Shown here piece by piece: positions 1 to 9,420 of a DNA stretch of 64,000 nt. Position 1 is the first letter of the stretch; each line of letters begins with the position of its first letter. The notes under the pieces were generated by a model. It did no database searches, was not told the DNA's origin, and was given only the letters and a program-made list of their open reading frames with translations. The position numbers and the translations under genes are program-made. The stretch lies in NCBI GenBank assembly GCA_963682175.1, contig OY821771.1, positions 27,114,201 to 27,178,200 on the forward strand, in the 5' to 3' direction. This stretch comes from Triglochin maritima. Taxonomy: Eukaryota > Streptophyta > Magnoliopsida > Alismatales > Juncaginaceae.

Positions 1-307
1 GTTTTGCAACTTTCAAATATTAAATTATTTATAACTCTCCACGTTAATGAAGGTTAATTTATGGTTATTAACTTTCTCATTTATATGTTATAACTTATTG
101 AGGTTGAAGACCTATATGTAGCTTCATACGAAGATACCAATATTCACTCAAATTTTGATTTCTTTCTACTCATGGCGACTAACTCTAGAGATATAATATT
201 ATCCAAAGCCTTATGCCTTTCACCAAGAAAGCGGCACAATTTTATTTATTTTTTTAGTTTTTCTAAATATTAAAATAAAAATAAGAAATTTCCACAACAT
301 AAACCAT
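1..307. other. AT-rich intergenic DNA, no gene seen
   Basis: AT-rich sequence with no long open frame and no recognisable RNA gene or repeat boundary. I see nothing in it beyond short A/T runs. Confidence 0.6.
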
Positions 308-316
308 TTAAAAGTA

Positions 317-833
317 GAGTAAATTTCATATCATCCCCTGAACAATAGCCCAAATCACTTACCCCTCGTAAACTTTCAGAATTTTCACCTACTTCCCCCG
401 AATTTTGGATCTGAAACACTTTATTTCCTTGACTTCAAAAAATCATTAGATTTCACATCTTAACTGATAAATTTTTATTGTTCGTGGTGTTTGCTTAGAA
501 TACTTATAAATCTAACTTATTGGTAAAGTTTAGATTATATCGGATGTCAGATCTGATTAAAATTTAGGTCCGATTGTTATTAAATTTGACTCAAAATTCA
601 ATCAGATATGACATACAATCTGCACTTTATCATTAAATTAGGTTTATAAGTATTCTAAGCAAACAACTCGAATAAAAAATTTATGGTTAAGATGTAAAAT
701 TTAATGATATTTTAAAGTTTAGGGGGACAAAGTATTAGATATCCAAAGTTCGTGGGGTTCAGTTTTACTTTGAAAGTTCTTGGGGTTAGGTGAATGTCTC
801 ATAGTTAAAAGGACGTTTATATAGAATTTACCC
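317..833. mobile_element. Fold-back MITE with long imperfect inverted repeats
   Basis: The left half (317 to about 560) reads, imperfectly, as the reverse complement of the right half (about 590 to 833). Shared stretches include GTTTGCTTAGAATACTTATA near 488-508 and its complement near 645-665, the word ACATCTTAAC, and the ends GAGTAAATTT / AAATTTACCC. The flanks TTAAAAGTA (308-316) and TATAAAGTA (834-842) look like a 9-bp target duplication with two mismatches, which would fit a Mutator-type MITE. There is no coding capacity. The fold-back structure is directly visible; the superfamily is an inference. Confidence 0.7.
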
Positions 834-842
834 TATAAAGTA

Positions 843-1830
843 TTTATCAAAGTATGAATGTTCCACTCCGAACGAGACATGTGGTGGGTATAGACCTCCC
901 AAAACTCGATACTTGAAGTGTCGAGTTCTTGGAACTTAAAAAATAATACTCACTAGAGGGGACCAACAAAAGGAGTCGTCGGTTTAGCTTGGTAATTGAT
1001 ATGCGGAGTACATGAATCCGTCACATAGTTCTTGTTTCAGGCATACAAATGTCTGTACTGGAAGTACCAAATCTGGGAAGCCTATAAATTGATGACCTTG
1101 TCTCCTGGTCCAGTGGTCCCCTTTGCGAGTAAATTATTTTAAGTGCCATGAAATTTCTGATTTTTATTTTAATATTTCAAAATGATCCTTTATTTTTTGC
1201 ACGAAAAGTCAAGTTTGCTTGGATTTGGGCCAGACTCCGACCTGAACCCAACTCCAGTTTTCGAGAAATTGGACTTCACCCCAACTCAATGTGCCTGGAA
1301 TTTCGGATGTTGGAACTGAACCCCGCAGAGAAAACTTGATTCAGGTCGTCACTTTGGGGTTCACCTGCCTTTAACAAAATATAGCTCAAGGTTTCCATAA
1401 GAATAACTTCCATATGCTAAACAAGAATCACATACATCACCCGAACAACAATCACAATTCACTTAATAAGATTCTTTTATGTAAATATAACATCTGTACT
1501 TATACACAAATGATGATTTCACGTAAAACTAAGTTTGTCATTCAATGGGACTATGAAGTTCTAAGTGTAAGCAGCCCAGTCTTACCCTGTTAAGCATCTA
1601 CCATAAATCAATTCAAGAAAGAATTGAGTCCAAAAGACAGCCAGGTCTTACAAGCAGCACGAACAAGTCTTGCATTCTTCCAATCAACACAAAAACATAA
1701 TTTCAAATCTATTGTGTTCCCACCAAGCATCAGTACTGTCACTTGAACTAGGAGTTCTATAGACTACAAAAAGCTAAGGGTTAACAATGGCATAAAAAGA
1801 CCCATCTCTTAACCAGTATGATGCAGCAAA
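843..1830. other. Intergenic DNA and LDL2 3' flank
   Basis: No convincing gene. The short open frame at 1148-1339 has no recognisable domain. A short stretch near 905-930 (CTCGATACTTGAAGTGTCGAG) is a small palindrome resembling the subterminal repeats of the MULE at 4266-8156. The part next to 1830 should hold the 3' UTR of LDL2 on the minus strand; I could not place the polyadenylation site. Confidence 0.5.
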
Positions 1831-4181
1831 TCATGGCTTCTTCCTCAGAGCTTTTCTTGAGTTAGCAACGTTAATTATCAAAGAGTTAGCTAAACCACAC
1901 AAGCTATTGATTCCCATTAATTTCACACCAAATTTTTTACATAACATGTACAATATACTCCTTGTACTCTTGTCAATCTCCCGCAAAAGTTCGCCTGCTT
2001 GCTCTCGAGACAAGATTGCATAAAGCTGCAGATTTTGCGAGGGCGCAAGGGATGATATAGTACAGACATTTGGCTTTCTCTGAGCCACATTCTCTTTCTT
2101 TGCAACTTCCGAATTGAACCTTAGGAGCCCTAAAGCTTTGGGGTCCTTTGTTGAAACAGCTTCAAAAACTATGTCAAAGTTCCCAAATGCGAAATCAGGT
2201 TTCTTAAAGATTTCCAGAAGAGTGTTATTACACAATTTTATATTTTTCTGGGACACCTTTTTAATGTCCATGTTACCTGCTACAGCATTTTTCCTGGAAG
2301 CTTGAAGAACACATGAGGCCTCTCTTAAACCACTGCAAAAAGCTCCATGCATTGTCGCAGGATATTGTCTAGTGGTAGCTTCGCCAGCGAAAAACAATCT
2401 GCCATTAACATTCTCTGCAAGAATCTCATAATCTTTTCCGGAGGAACCAACTCTCACATGTGAATATGAGCCGAAACTTAGAGGATCACTTCCCCATCTA
2501 GTACAAACAGTTTGCATAGGGTCGGGTACATCGATGCCTTTCAAACTGAAAATTGCTGATCAAGTAGATTGGAAACTGTAAATATGATGCAAACATGAAT
2601 GCAGAGCACACTGAATTGATCATTGAAGCAAATAAATGTACCTTTGAGGATGCTAAGCACACGATGAAGCATTACCGTTGGATCTGTACGTTCAAATTCC
2701 AATGCAGCCTTACCCGCAACTAGAGCAATCATAACTGCACCTCCAGAAACTGTATGGTAACAATAAAAAAGGAAAAACTCACCACGCTTGCAAGGATCCT
2801 TGTTCAAACAACCAAATGTGTCGACGTCTTCTTCCCAAAATATGTATGGGAAAACCATAGCAACTTTGTTCAGCAATCCAAATCCTAACCTCTCAATAGC
2901 ATCGAGCTTCTCCTTTGGGAGTTCAGGTTCAAATTTAATGCTTCCCTTCTTTAAAACACCCAAGGGAACCGTGCATACCACCATATCAGCCTGAAAAACC
3001 TGATCTCCAGCTGTGATTTCAACCCCTTGATCCCCGTGTTTGATGCTTGAAACAATTTTACCGTATAAAATTGGCACATCTTCACACATCGCTTCAATCA
3101 GTCTCCAATTACCTCCCGTGAGGAAGCAATGATCACCCCCCATCTCATACGGGTCATCCTGGTCCCAATACGCAAGCGACAACTCTGACAGACAACCTGC
3201 ATTTGCATATTCAAGGTTTGCAAGATGCCAGTTAAGAAGCTCCCTTTCATCTTCAGTCCGTACAACTCCGTACAACTGCCTGATAGTTTCAATTGCCGAC
3301 CCCAACGATACTCCATTTGCAGATTCCCCCATCAAACTCCGCAGCTCGGCCGCTCGCTCCAGAAGCTTGTTGAACACAAACTCCACATCACCATCCAATT
3401 TCTCCCCAATCAAACTCCCATCCGGCCGGTACAACGGGCAAGAATCCCTAACCTTGTGAAGCGGAATCGACAACTGCCTTGCCAACACTCCAAGTGGATT
3501 GGCATGTATTCCAGTAATAACACTCCCTCCAAGATCAACAGCCGCGAATTCCCCATCCCGCCCCATCTTCTGCGTGAAAACCCGTCCCCCGGCCCTATCC
3601 CTCGCCTCCAAAACCAGAACTTTAAACCCGAACCCCATTAGCTGCCTCGCGGCAGCCAACCCAGCGAGTCCAGCTCCAACAACAACAACCGAAGCAGCGT
3701 TCCCACCGCATTCCTCCTCCGCCAGCCTGGCGTTAACCGCCGGCGACACACCGAAGTTGATGTACCCATTCTCCATCAGAAAATCATAGGCCTTATTAAT
3801 CAATCCCTCGTACCGGCCACTGACAGTCTCTCTAATCTGCGCTTTCGTGAGCCAAGACTTAACGTTGGATCGCCATTCGGACAAGATGTGGTTCCGGACG
3901 ACGATGTAGTCGTTCTGCTCCCGCGTGGAGAGAGCAGTGGAGGAGAGCTCGTCGTCGAGGAGGGAGTCGATGGGAAAACCGAGGGAGATGGCGAGCATGG
4001 CCTCGGTTTCAGTCTCTTTCTCGCGTTCTTGGAGGGTTCGGTTGCGTTTCCGGTGGGAGTCCGGGCCGAGGTGGGTGTGGAGTAGGTCGTCGAGGAAGGT
4101 CTCGTCGTAGTTGCGGGTGGTGGCGGTGCGGCGGGTGGAGCGTCTTGAGCTGGGGGGAGGAATGGGGTCGGAGTCTTCCAT
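1831..4181 (-). CDS. LDL2: Lysine-specific histone demethylase 1 homolog 2 (LDL2)
   Basis: FAD-dependent amine oxidase of the LSD1/KDM1 family, which in plants removes methyl groups from histone H3 lysine 4 in the nucleus. The gene has two exons, 4181-2642 and 2537-1831, joined in phase to give about 748 residues; Arabidopsis LDL2 is about the same size. Order: basic N-terminus, SWIRM domain (about residues 60-150), Rossmann FAD motif GAGLAG (169-174), ARDRAGGR (193-200), the substrate-domain signature [17 protein letters not shown] (about 337-353), [11 protein letters not shown] with the conserved FAD-contacting lysine K439, and in exon 2 the C-terminal FAD motif [19 protein letters not shown]. 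There is no tower domain, as expected for plant LDL proteins. The match to LDL2 rather than LDL1/FLD rests on [19 protein letters not shown] and the short N-terminus. The exon junction lacks about six residues usual in the family (see findings). The start at 4181 is the first ATG of the frame and fits the family N-terminus. Confidence 0.92.
2538..2641 (-). other. LDL2: LDL2 intron (104 nt)
   Basis: The donor is AAAG|GTACAT (GT at 2641-2640). The only acceptor that keeps exon 2 in frame is GAAAG|GCATCG (AG at 2539-2538). The more typical pyrimidine-rich acceptor TTTTCAG just upstream would run into a stop two codons later. The splice call comes from reading frame and protein homology, not transcript data. 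Confidence 0.7.
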
Positions 4182-4217
4182 GGATGGGTGAGGGTGGGGG
4201 TGGGAAGGAGCGGAAGC

Positions 4218-4225
4218 TAGGGTTT
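4218..4225 (-). promoter_or_regulatory. telo-box (AAACCCTA) in LDL2 5' leader
   Basis: Read on the minus strand, the sequence about 40 nt upstream of the LDL2 ATG is AAACCCTA. This telo-box motif is common near transcription starts of plant housekeeping and chromatin genes. Its presence is seen directly; a function here is inference. Confidence 0.45.
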
Positions 4226-4256
4226 CTCACTCGTTTGAATGGAAATGGTAAATGGT

Positions 4257-4265
4257 TTTACTAAT
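4257..4265. repeat. 9-bp target site duplication, left copy
   Basis: TTTACTAAT directly abuts the left terminal inverted repeat at 4266 and is repeated exactly at 8157-8165 next to the right one. Nine bases is the standard target duplication length of Mutator-like elements. Confidence 0.92.
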
Positions 4266-4343
4266 GGAAAATTTTTCAAAATAGAAAAATTTTAAAAAAA
4301 ATTGTCAAAATAGACCTCCATTAAAAGTATTTCTCAAACTATA
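4266..4343. repeat. MULE left terminal inverted repeat
   Basis: About 75 bp, imperfectly inverted relative to 8084-8156. The inner end reads TATTTCTCAAACTA; the outer end reads GGAAAATTTTTCAAAATAG. Confidence 0.9.
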
Positions 4344-4376
4344 CTCGTTGCAGTGGGTTTTATTTTTTTGTGCATA

Positions 4377-4745
4377 GAGAACTCGGCATCACCAGTGTCG
4401 TGTTCTCCCAAGAAGAACACGACACTGGTGATGTCGAGTTCTTCTTGGGAGAACTCGGCACGGGTGATGACGAGTTCTCTCGAGGAGATCTCGGAACTGG
4501 TGATGCCGAGTTCTACCAAGGAAAACTCGGCATCACCAGTGCCGAGTTCTCTCTGGGAGAATATTGCCCAACACTTCATATTCCACTCGACGTGAGTTGT
4601 CACGAGAATAGTGATTCAAATAGAACTTGACATTGGGGATGTCGAGTTCTATTTGGACATGTTCTCCTGACACTCAGATCGTGTATGAAATGGTTGGACG
4701 GTCAGGTCTACAATAGAACTCGGCATCTATAATGCCGAGTTTAAT
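4377..4745. repeat. Subterminal palindromic repeats of the MULE, left side
   Basis: A run of alternating direct and inverted copies of a unit of about 27-35 bp built on GAACTCGGCATCACC and its complement GGTGATGCCGAGTTC. At least seven half-units lie at 4379-4560, and weaker ones near 4630-4740. It can fold into stacked hairpins. Several frames are open through it, giving artefactual repeated peptides such as GTGDAEF. Such repeats are candidate transposase-binding sites; this role is inferred. Confidence 0.8.
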
Positions 4746-5153
4746 AGGCATAAGTCGGAGTTTAATAGGCAGAAGTAGGCAAATTTGCAGTCCTAAAAAA
4801 TACATTACATTAATTCAAGTCTTACAATTAATCAACTCTTAAAAAGGATTAAAGTCGTACATTCATTCAAGTCATAACAAAATACATTACATTCATTCAA
4901 GTCTTACAATTAATCAACTCTTACATTCATTCGTCTCACTAAATAGTTACATACAAAATATTCAAACCATTGACAACAAAGACAATTCAACCACGACACA
5001 CAAACGACGAAAACACAATTCAACCACGACACACAAACAACTATGATAAAACACAATTCAACCACGAGTGGAATATGAAGTTTAACATTTTAACATACAA
5101 CCAAAAGTACCATATAAAAACAACCAAATAAGTTTAACACAACTAAATATCTA
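4746..5153. other. MULE internal non-coding DNA
   Basis: AT-rich sequence with short local duplications: ATTCATTCAAGTC and TCTTACAATTAATCAACTCT each occur twice around 4800-4920, and CAACCACGACACACAAAC twice around 4990-5040. It lies downstream of the PMD gene and contains no coding sequence I can support. Confidence 0.6.
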
Positions 5154-7015
5154 TCATAAGTGACCTCTCAATCTCTTCTTCCTTTTAGGACGTGCTTGAG
5201 CACGTCCTCTCCCCCTGCCGCGTCCCCCTCCTCGTGCTGCATTCTCAGTATCCCGACTCAGACCCCCAGCGTCTTCTTGAGAGTGTGAATCTTCTTTTTC
5301 AACGACGCGATCCTGACTCAAATGTAATGTGGGTTCTTCAGCACCAAAACACATAAGCCAAGCCTTAATTTTTTCCTTCAATTTTCCAACCATCGAAGAG
5401 CATGTCTTGTGATCTTTGATCACCTCGTGAATTTGATGGAGTTCTTCGTGAAACTCATAAACTCCGTGCACCTACAGATAATTAAAAGTTAATGAAACAC
5501 TAAACACAATTTTAAAACGTGGTAATTGTTTAAATAAATGTTTAAATCTTACCATTTCTCCCTCTCTACCCGCTCAAGGTCTGTATAAGGTATTAGTCGG
5601 AGCCAAGTAGTGATGAACTATCCAACGTACGGTGATGCTCCAGTACCATTCCATATACAGTCGTGTGCTCTCTTCAGGAGTGACACCTAGGAGTGGTCGC
5701 TCAAACTGTAGATAATCTCTTCTGTGCGACCAATGCTGAATGAATTGGTGATTTTCCGCCAACCAATTAACATCTGACCTCCCCTGAGCCGATTTCACTA
5801 TATGTTTTTTCCATCGGCTCTGGAATGTGCTGTTGTAGACCGAACTGTCTCATCACTCGGTCTGGACAATGCATAACTACCCCACCAAAATTTATAAGCC
5901 AAGTACGGCTCGTCCAGATCTCTGAACCTTCCGTACATAGTGGCGGTAACTGACTAAGATCCAAATTTGCATAAGAGTCCCATATCACTTGATCGAATTC
6001 CTGCACGGTCCAGCTCATTCCGATAAAAATCAAGTGTCGTCGTCTTCGCACTACCCTTGAATGTTCTTGGTCGTCTCCAACGGGACCCTAATGGTGCCCT
6101 CTCGTCCTCCGGGTATACTAATGGTCTGCTCTTCAAAGGTCTCCCAATATGTAGATGTTCCCAGCACCACAACTGCAGGAACGTAAGAAAACCACACAAA
6201 TGTTTCGTCGGAATCAGTGAGGCTTCGTCTAACATGTTATATAAGTGGGTCAGACCCACACTACCCCAACTGTACTCCGATGCGACTGCCAAATCTCTGA
6301 GCAAAGACAGGTACTTCAAGTGAATCATCGTGCCACTCTTATCTGCCAAAATACTACATCCCGGCTGGAATAGAATGAAGGCTCTGGTGTGTCGTGTAAC
6401 TGTCTCCTCGTCAGCATCAAAAGGCAACTGCTGAAACTGAGCTTGCAACCAACCCAGAGTTACGGAACCCTTACGACCCAAGTCATCGGGGACCTGACCC
6501 AATAAATCCATGCACACCTCTGACCAAACGTACTCCTGAGACTCACACACTGACAAACCATCTACGTGCAAGCCGGTAATCATCGAGATGTCACGCAAGG
6601 TGCACGTGATCTCACCATGTCGCAGGTGAAATGAATGAGTCTTCGGTCTCCAACGCTCGACCATCGCCCCCAGCAAGGTATGATCCAACTGAACTCGGCC
6701 CAACCGAGTGACTGTGCAAACCCTGCCATATCTAGCAGAAACAACATCCTCTCATCAGTGATCTGCCATTCGTTGAGCTTCGATCCATGCTCAACGCATT
6801 TTACACCATCAACATCCTTCTGCATAAATTTAGAGAAATGTCAGAATATTGAAACTCACGTGCAAATATTTAACTTGAAAACGTAAAATGCTTACAAAAT
6901 CTTTGAACAAGTCAGACTTGTGGTTGGCCTGCAAAACCAACACTGATCTGTCTACCGGACCCTGTGAAGTGTAGCTACCTCTAACTGAACCAGTACTGGA
7001 ACCACCAAACTCCAT
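5154..7015 (-). pseudogene. Plant mobile domain (PMD, MAIN-like) gene, frameshifted
   Basis: Reading on the minus strand: a first exon (7015 to about 6896) with PVDRSVLVLQANHKSDLF, a donor GTAAGC, an acceptor TTTATGCAG, then LNEWQITDERMLFLLDMAGF, VQLDHTLLGAMVERWRPKTHSFHL and TCTLRDISMITGLHVDG. These are the hallmark blocks of the aminotransferase-like plant mobile domain shared by MAIN, MAIL1 and PP7-long proteins. Later blocks are RTWLINFGGVVMHCPDRVMRQFGLQQHIP and a final exon (5471-5154) with a GRGRGRGRA-rich basic tail. The blocks lie in different frames: breaks near 6718, 6010, 5800 and 5590 interrupt the protein. Genomic PMD proteins act with TE silencing and meristem maintenance; copies in MULEs have no settled role. 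I call it a pseudogene, but sequencing error at some breaks cannot be excluded. Confidence 0.8.
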
Positions 7016-7733
7016 CTGTACATAACACGTTAAAAAGTGAGATGGTTGTTCTTCATTACTAACTACTTAAAAAGTTGAGAATACTCTAATGTTTTAGAAA
7101 TTACCTCAATCGAGTGTAGTAGCAAACGGCTGTAAACGTCGAACAATCTCTCCAATAAAATCAACTACAATAAACAACGTTACGAATCATGTTAGAGATT
7201 TTTTTTAAATTTTGACAGAACCTGCCCTATATTTTTCAAATTGGTAAATTTAAACCTGCACAGTAGAAAAAACTAACAATACTACAAACTTCAATTCTCA
7301 CATACATTCAAACTCACATACATTTAAACTCAAATAAATAACTTTTAAGTTTACATTCATTCAATTTAACATACATTCAAACCTAAATAACAACAAAAAA
7401 TATAATTTTAATCACACTAATCATACTTAAATTCAACTATTTTTAAGAAGACTACCGTAGATCTATAATCAACAAAACTAAAATCAATAATCAACTAACA
7501 AACAAGAAATAAAACGTTTTGCCTAAAAACCCAAAATCGAATTCGAGTTTGCACCAAAACGGGTTCCTAAACCAACAAAAATACTACAATCATACATAAA
7601 ACAACAATGTATATCATCCTAATATATAAAAGGGCAAGAAAACGGTGGAAAACAAAAAAAATCGAAACCCTAACCTTAAAAACGCGAGAACTCGGCGGAT
7701 GGGGAGAGGGGGGCGTCAGGCTGCTTTTATATC
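7016..7733. other. MULE 5' region upstream of the PMD gene
   Basis: AT-rich sequence that should contain the promoter and 5' leader of the minus-strand PMD gene. ACATACATT-like words recur around 7300-7380. No second gene is visible; the short frame at 7567-7767 has no recognisable domain. Confidence 0.55.
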
Positions 7734-8040
7734 CGACGGAACTCGGTGTTTGTAACGCCGAGTTCACTTTTTTTTAAGTGAACTCGGCGTTACGAACGCC
7801 GAGTTCTTCCTTTAGAAATTGGCATCTAGGATGCCGAGTTCTATTTAAGAAACTGTTCTCCTGGCGCGTCAACCGTCCCATGCACGATCTGAGCGCCAGG
7901 AGAAGTTTCTTAAATAGAACTCGACACTCCCCGTGCCAAGTTCTATTTGAATCACCTCCTGAGTGAAAAATTTCTAAGTGTTGGCCAATAAAAAACCAAG
8001 TAGAATTCGGCATCACCCGTGCCGAGTCTCTATGCAAAAA
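7734..8040. repeat. Subterminal palindromic repeats of the MULE, right side
   Basis: Copies of the same AACTCGGC-GCCGAGTT palindrome as on the left. One clean hairpin at about 7763-7806 has arms GTGAACTCGGCGTT and AACGCCGAGTTC. A second inverted pair, CTTCTCCTGGCGC and GCGCCAGGAGAAG, flanks about 7854-7905. The matching composition at both ends supports one element. Confidence 0.8.
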
Positions 8041-8083
8041 AAAAAACTGCCGCCGCCACGTGTCACCACGTGGTGGCAGCGGG

Positions 8084-8156
8084 TCTAGTTTGAGAAATAC
8101 TTTTAATGGAGGTCTATTTTGGCAAATTTAAAAAAAACTATTTTGAAATTTTTTCC
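8084..8156. repeat. MULE right terminal inverted repeat
   Basis: Inverted partner of 4266-4343, with TAGTTTGAGAAATACTTTTA near the inner end and TTTTTTCC at the outer end. The exact duplication TTTACTAAT follows at 8157-8165. Confidence 0.9.
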
Positions 8157-8219
8157 TTTACTAATTACTAATTACCGCCTATGCGTCTCATAAAAGTTAA
8201 AACTAGGGATTGGATACAC

Positions 8220-8686
8220 AAGGGTGTCAAATTCTGCTCGAGCTCGACTTGATAAAACTCGACTCGATTAGCCAAGCTGAAACACCTAAATCCGCTCGTT
8301 TAATAAACCAGTCCAGCTCTAGTTCGACTCGGTTAGCTCGATAAGAGGTCGTTTGACTCGTTTTAATTTATACACATATTACATATATGTCACAAATAAA
8401 CATTATTTTCTATATCCCAATTATTTAAAAGTAGATCATATAATTTATAAATTTTCTCATTTATATGCTAATGATGGTAATAAAATATAAATAATATGTT
8501 TTACAACAAGTTAATCAAACCTTAAACAAGTTTAAACGAGCTGAAGTGTTTGTTGAGATTCTTAAACGAGCCAAACTCGAGCTCGGCTCATTTATTAAAC
8601 AAGTCAAGCCCAAACAGAACATCTGGCTCGTTTATTAAATGAGCCGAGTTCAAACACGGTAGGCTAGGCTCGTTTACACCCCTAGG
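8220..8686. mobile_element. hAT-like MITE
   Basis: The left end reads AAGGGTGTCAAA followed by CTCGAGCTCGACT repeats. The right end is the inverted form, GGCTCGTTTACACCCCTA. Internal GCTCG/CGAGC repeats, many copies in both orientations, are typical of small non-autonomous hAT elements with CAGGGGTGTAAACGAGC-type termini. I could not find a clean 8-bp target duplication, so the boundaries are approximate. Confidence 0.6.
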
Positions 8687-9420
8687 ACTAGGAGAGATGA
8701 AAGAAAAGATAAAAGAAAATAAGAGAAAATTTGGTTATTTTTGCTTTTTTGGATGGAAATATATAAAGAGAGAAGAAAAAGGAAATTTTGGTACATACTA
8801 CTAAGTACTCATGGTTTGTGTTTACCTCCTATCTTAGGGTATTTAGGTAACTTTAGTGAGAATTCAACGTTCTCCCAAAATCTCTTCAATTCTAGAAAAA
8901 AGTTGAGGGTGCATTTTTCTGCGATTCATTTTTTCCTTCCATAAAAAGTTTATCGAAACTGGAGAAGCATTACATTCTTTTCAATTTCTCTCCCTTTTTT
9001 TATACAAAACACCATTACTCTCTTCATTCTATTTGGGGCACAGGGATTCTAGAATAAATGAGATTGACGAGGACGAGAGGAGGTCACGAAAGCCAGAAGC
9101 GAAGTTGACTCGCTCGCTCCGCGAGTTAAATTGTCAGCCAAAAAAGCCTAGTTGCATTGTATGATTTGACAAGAGAACATGATTTAAAGTTAGCACGAAT
9201 TTATGCTACGGTGTAAGGGTTTGTTTGTGTCTGAAAAATTGTCAAACAAAATATTTTCATGGTCAATAGGAATCTAAGAAAAAAACGAAGTTAGCATGTT
9301 TTGTTTCTAATTTGACAAAGTTGTTGTTAGTTATGCATGTTATTGGAATACATTAAAAAATTAAAGAGTTACACATTGATTTATAACTGGGATAAATCTT
9401 ACTGAACTGCTAAACGTTGC
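8687..9420. other. Intergenic DNA, no gene seen
   Basis: AT-rich spacer with no protein match I recognise. The short frame at 8741-8944 has no domain. Confidence 0.55.

Larger units (their letters stand above)
4266..8156. mobile_element. MULE carrying a plant mobile domain gene
   Basis: A 3.9-kb DNA transposon with terminal inverted repeats at 4266-4343 and 8084-8156. Both contain GACCTCCATTAAAAGTATTT and end GGAAAA. Both sides show the perfect 9-bp duplication TTTACTAAT. No MULE transposase domain is visible; the only gene is a PMD/MAIN-like gene on the minus strand. PMD genes travelling inside MULEs are known in angiosperms. The element sits 76 bp upstream of the LDL2 start codon. The lack of transposase implies movement by a transposase encoded elsewhere. 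Confidence 0.9.

Noticed and set aside
1148..1339. 63-codon frame downstream of LDL2
   Set aside because: No domain, no conservation evidence available, no splice or promoter context.
4334..4630. Open frames with repeated GTGDAEF-like peptides
   Set aside because: They arise from the subterminal palindromic repeats of the MULE, and frames on both strands are open equally; no start or splice context supports a gene.
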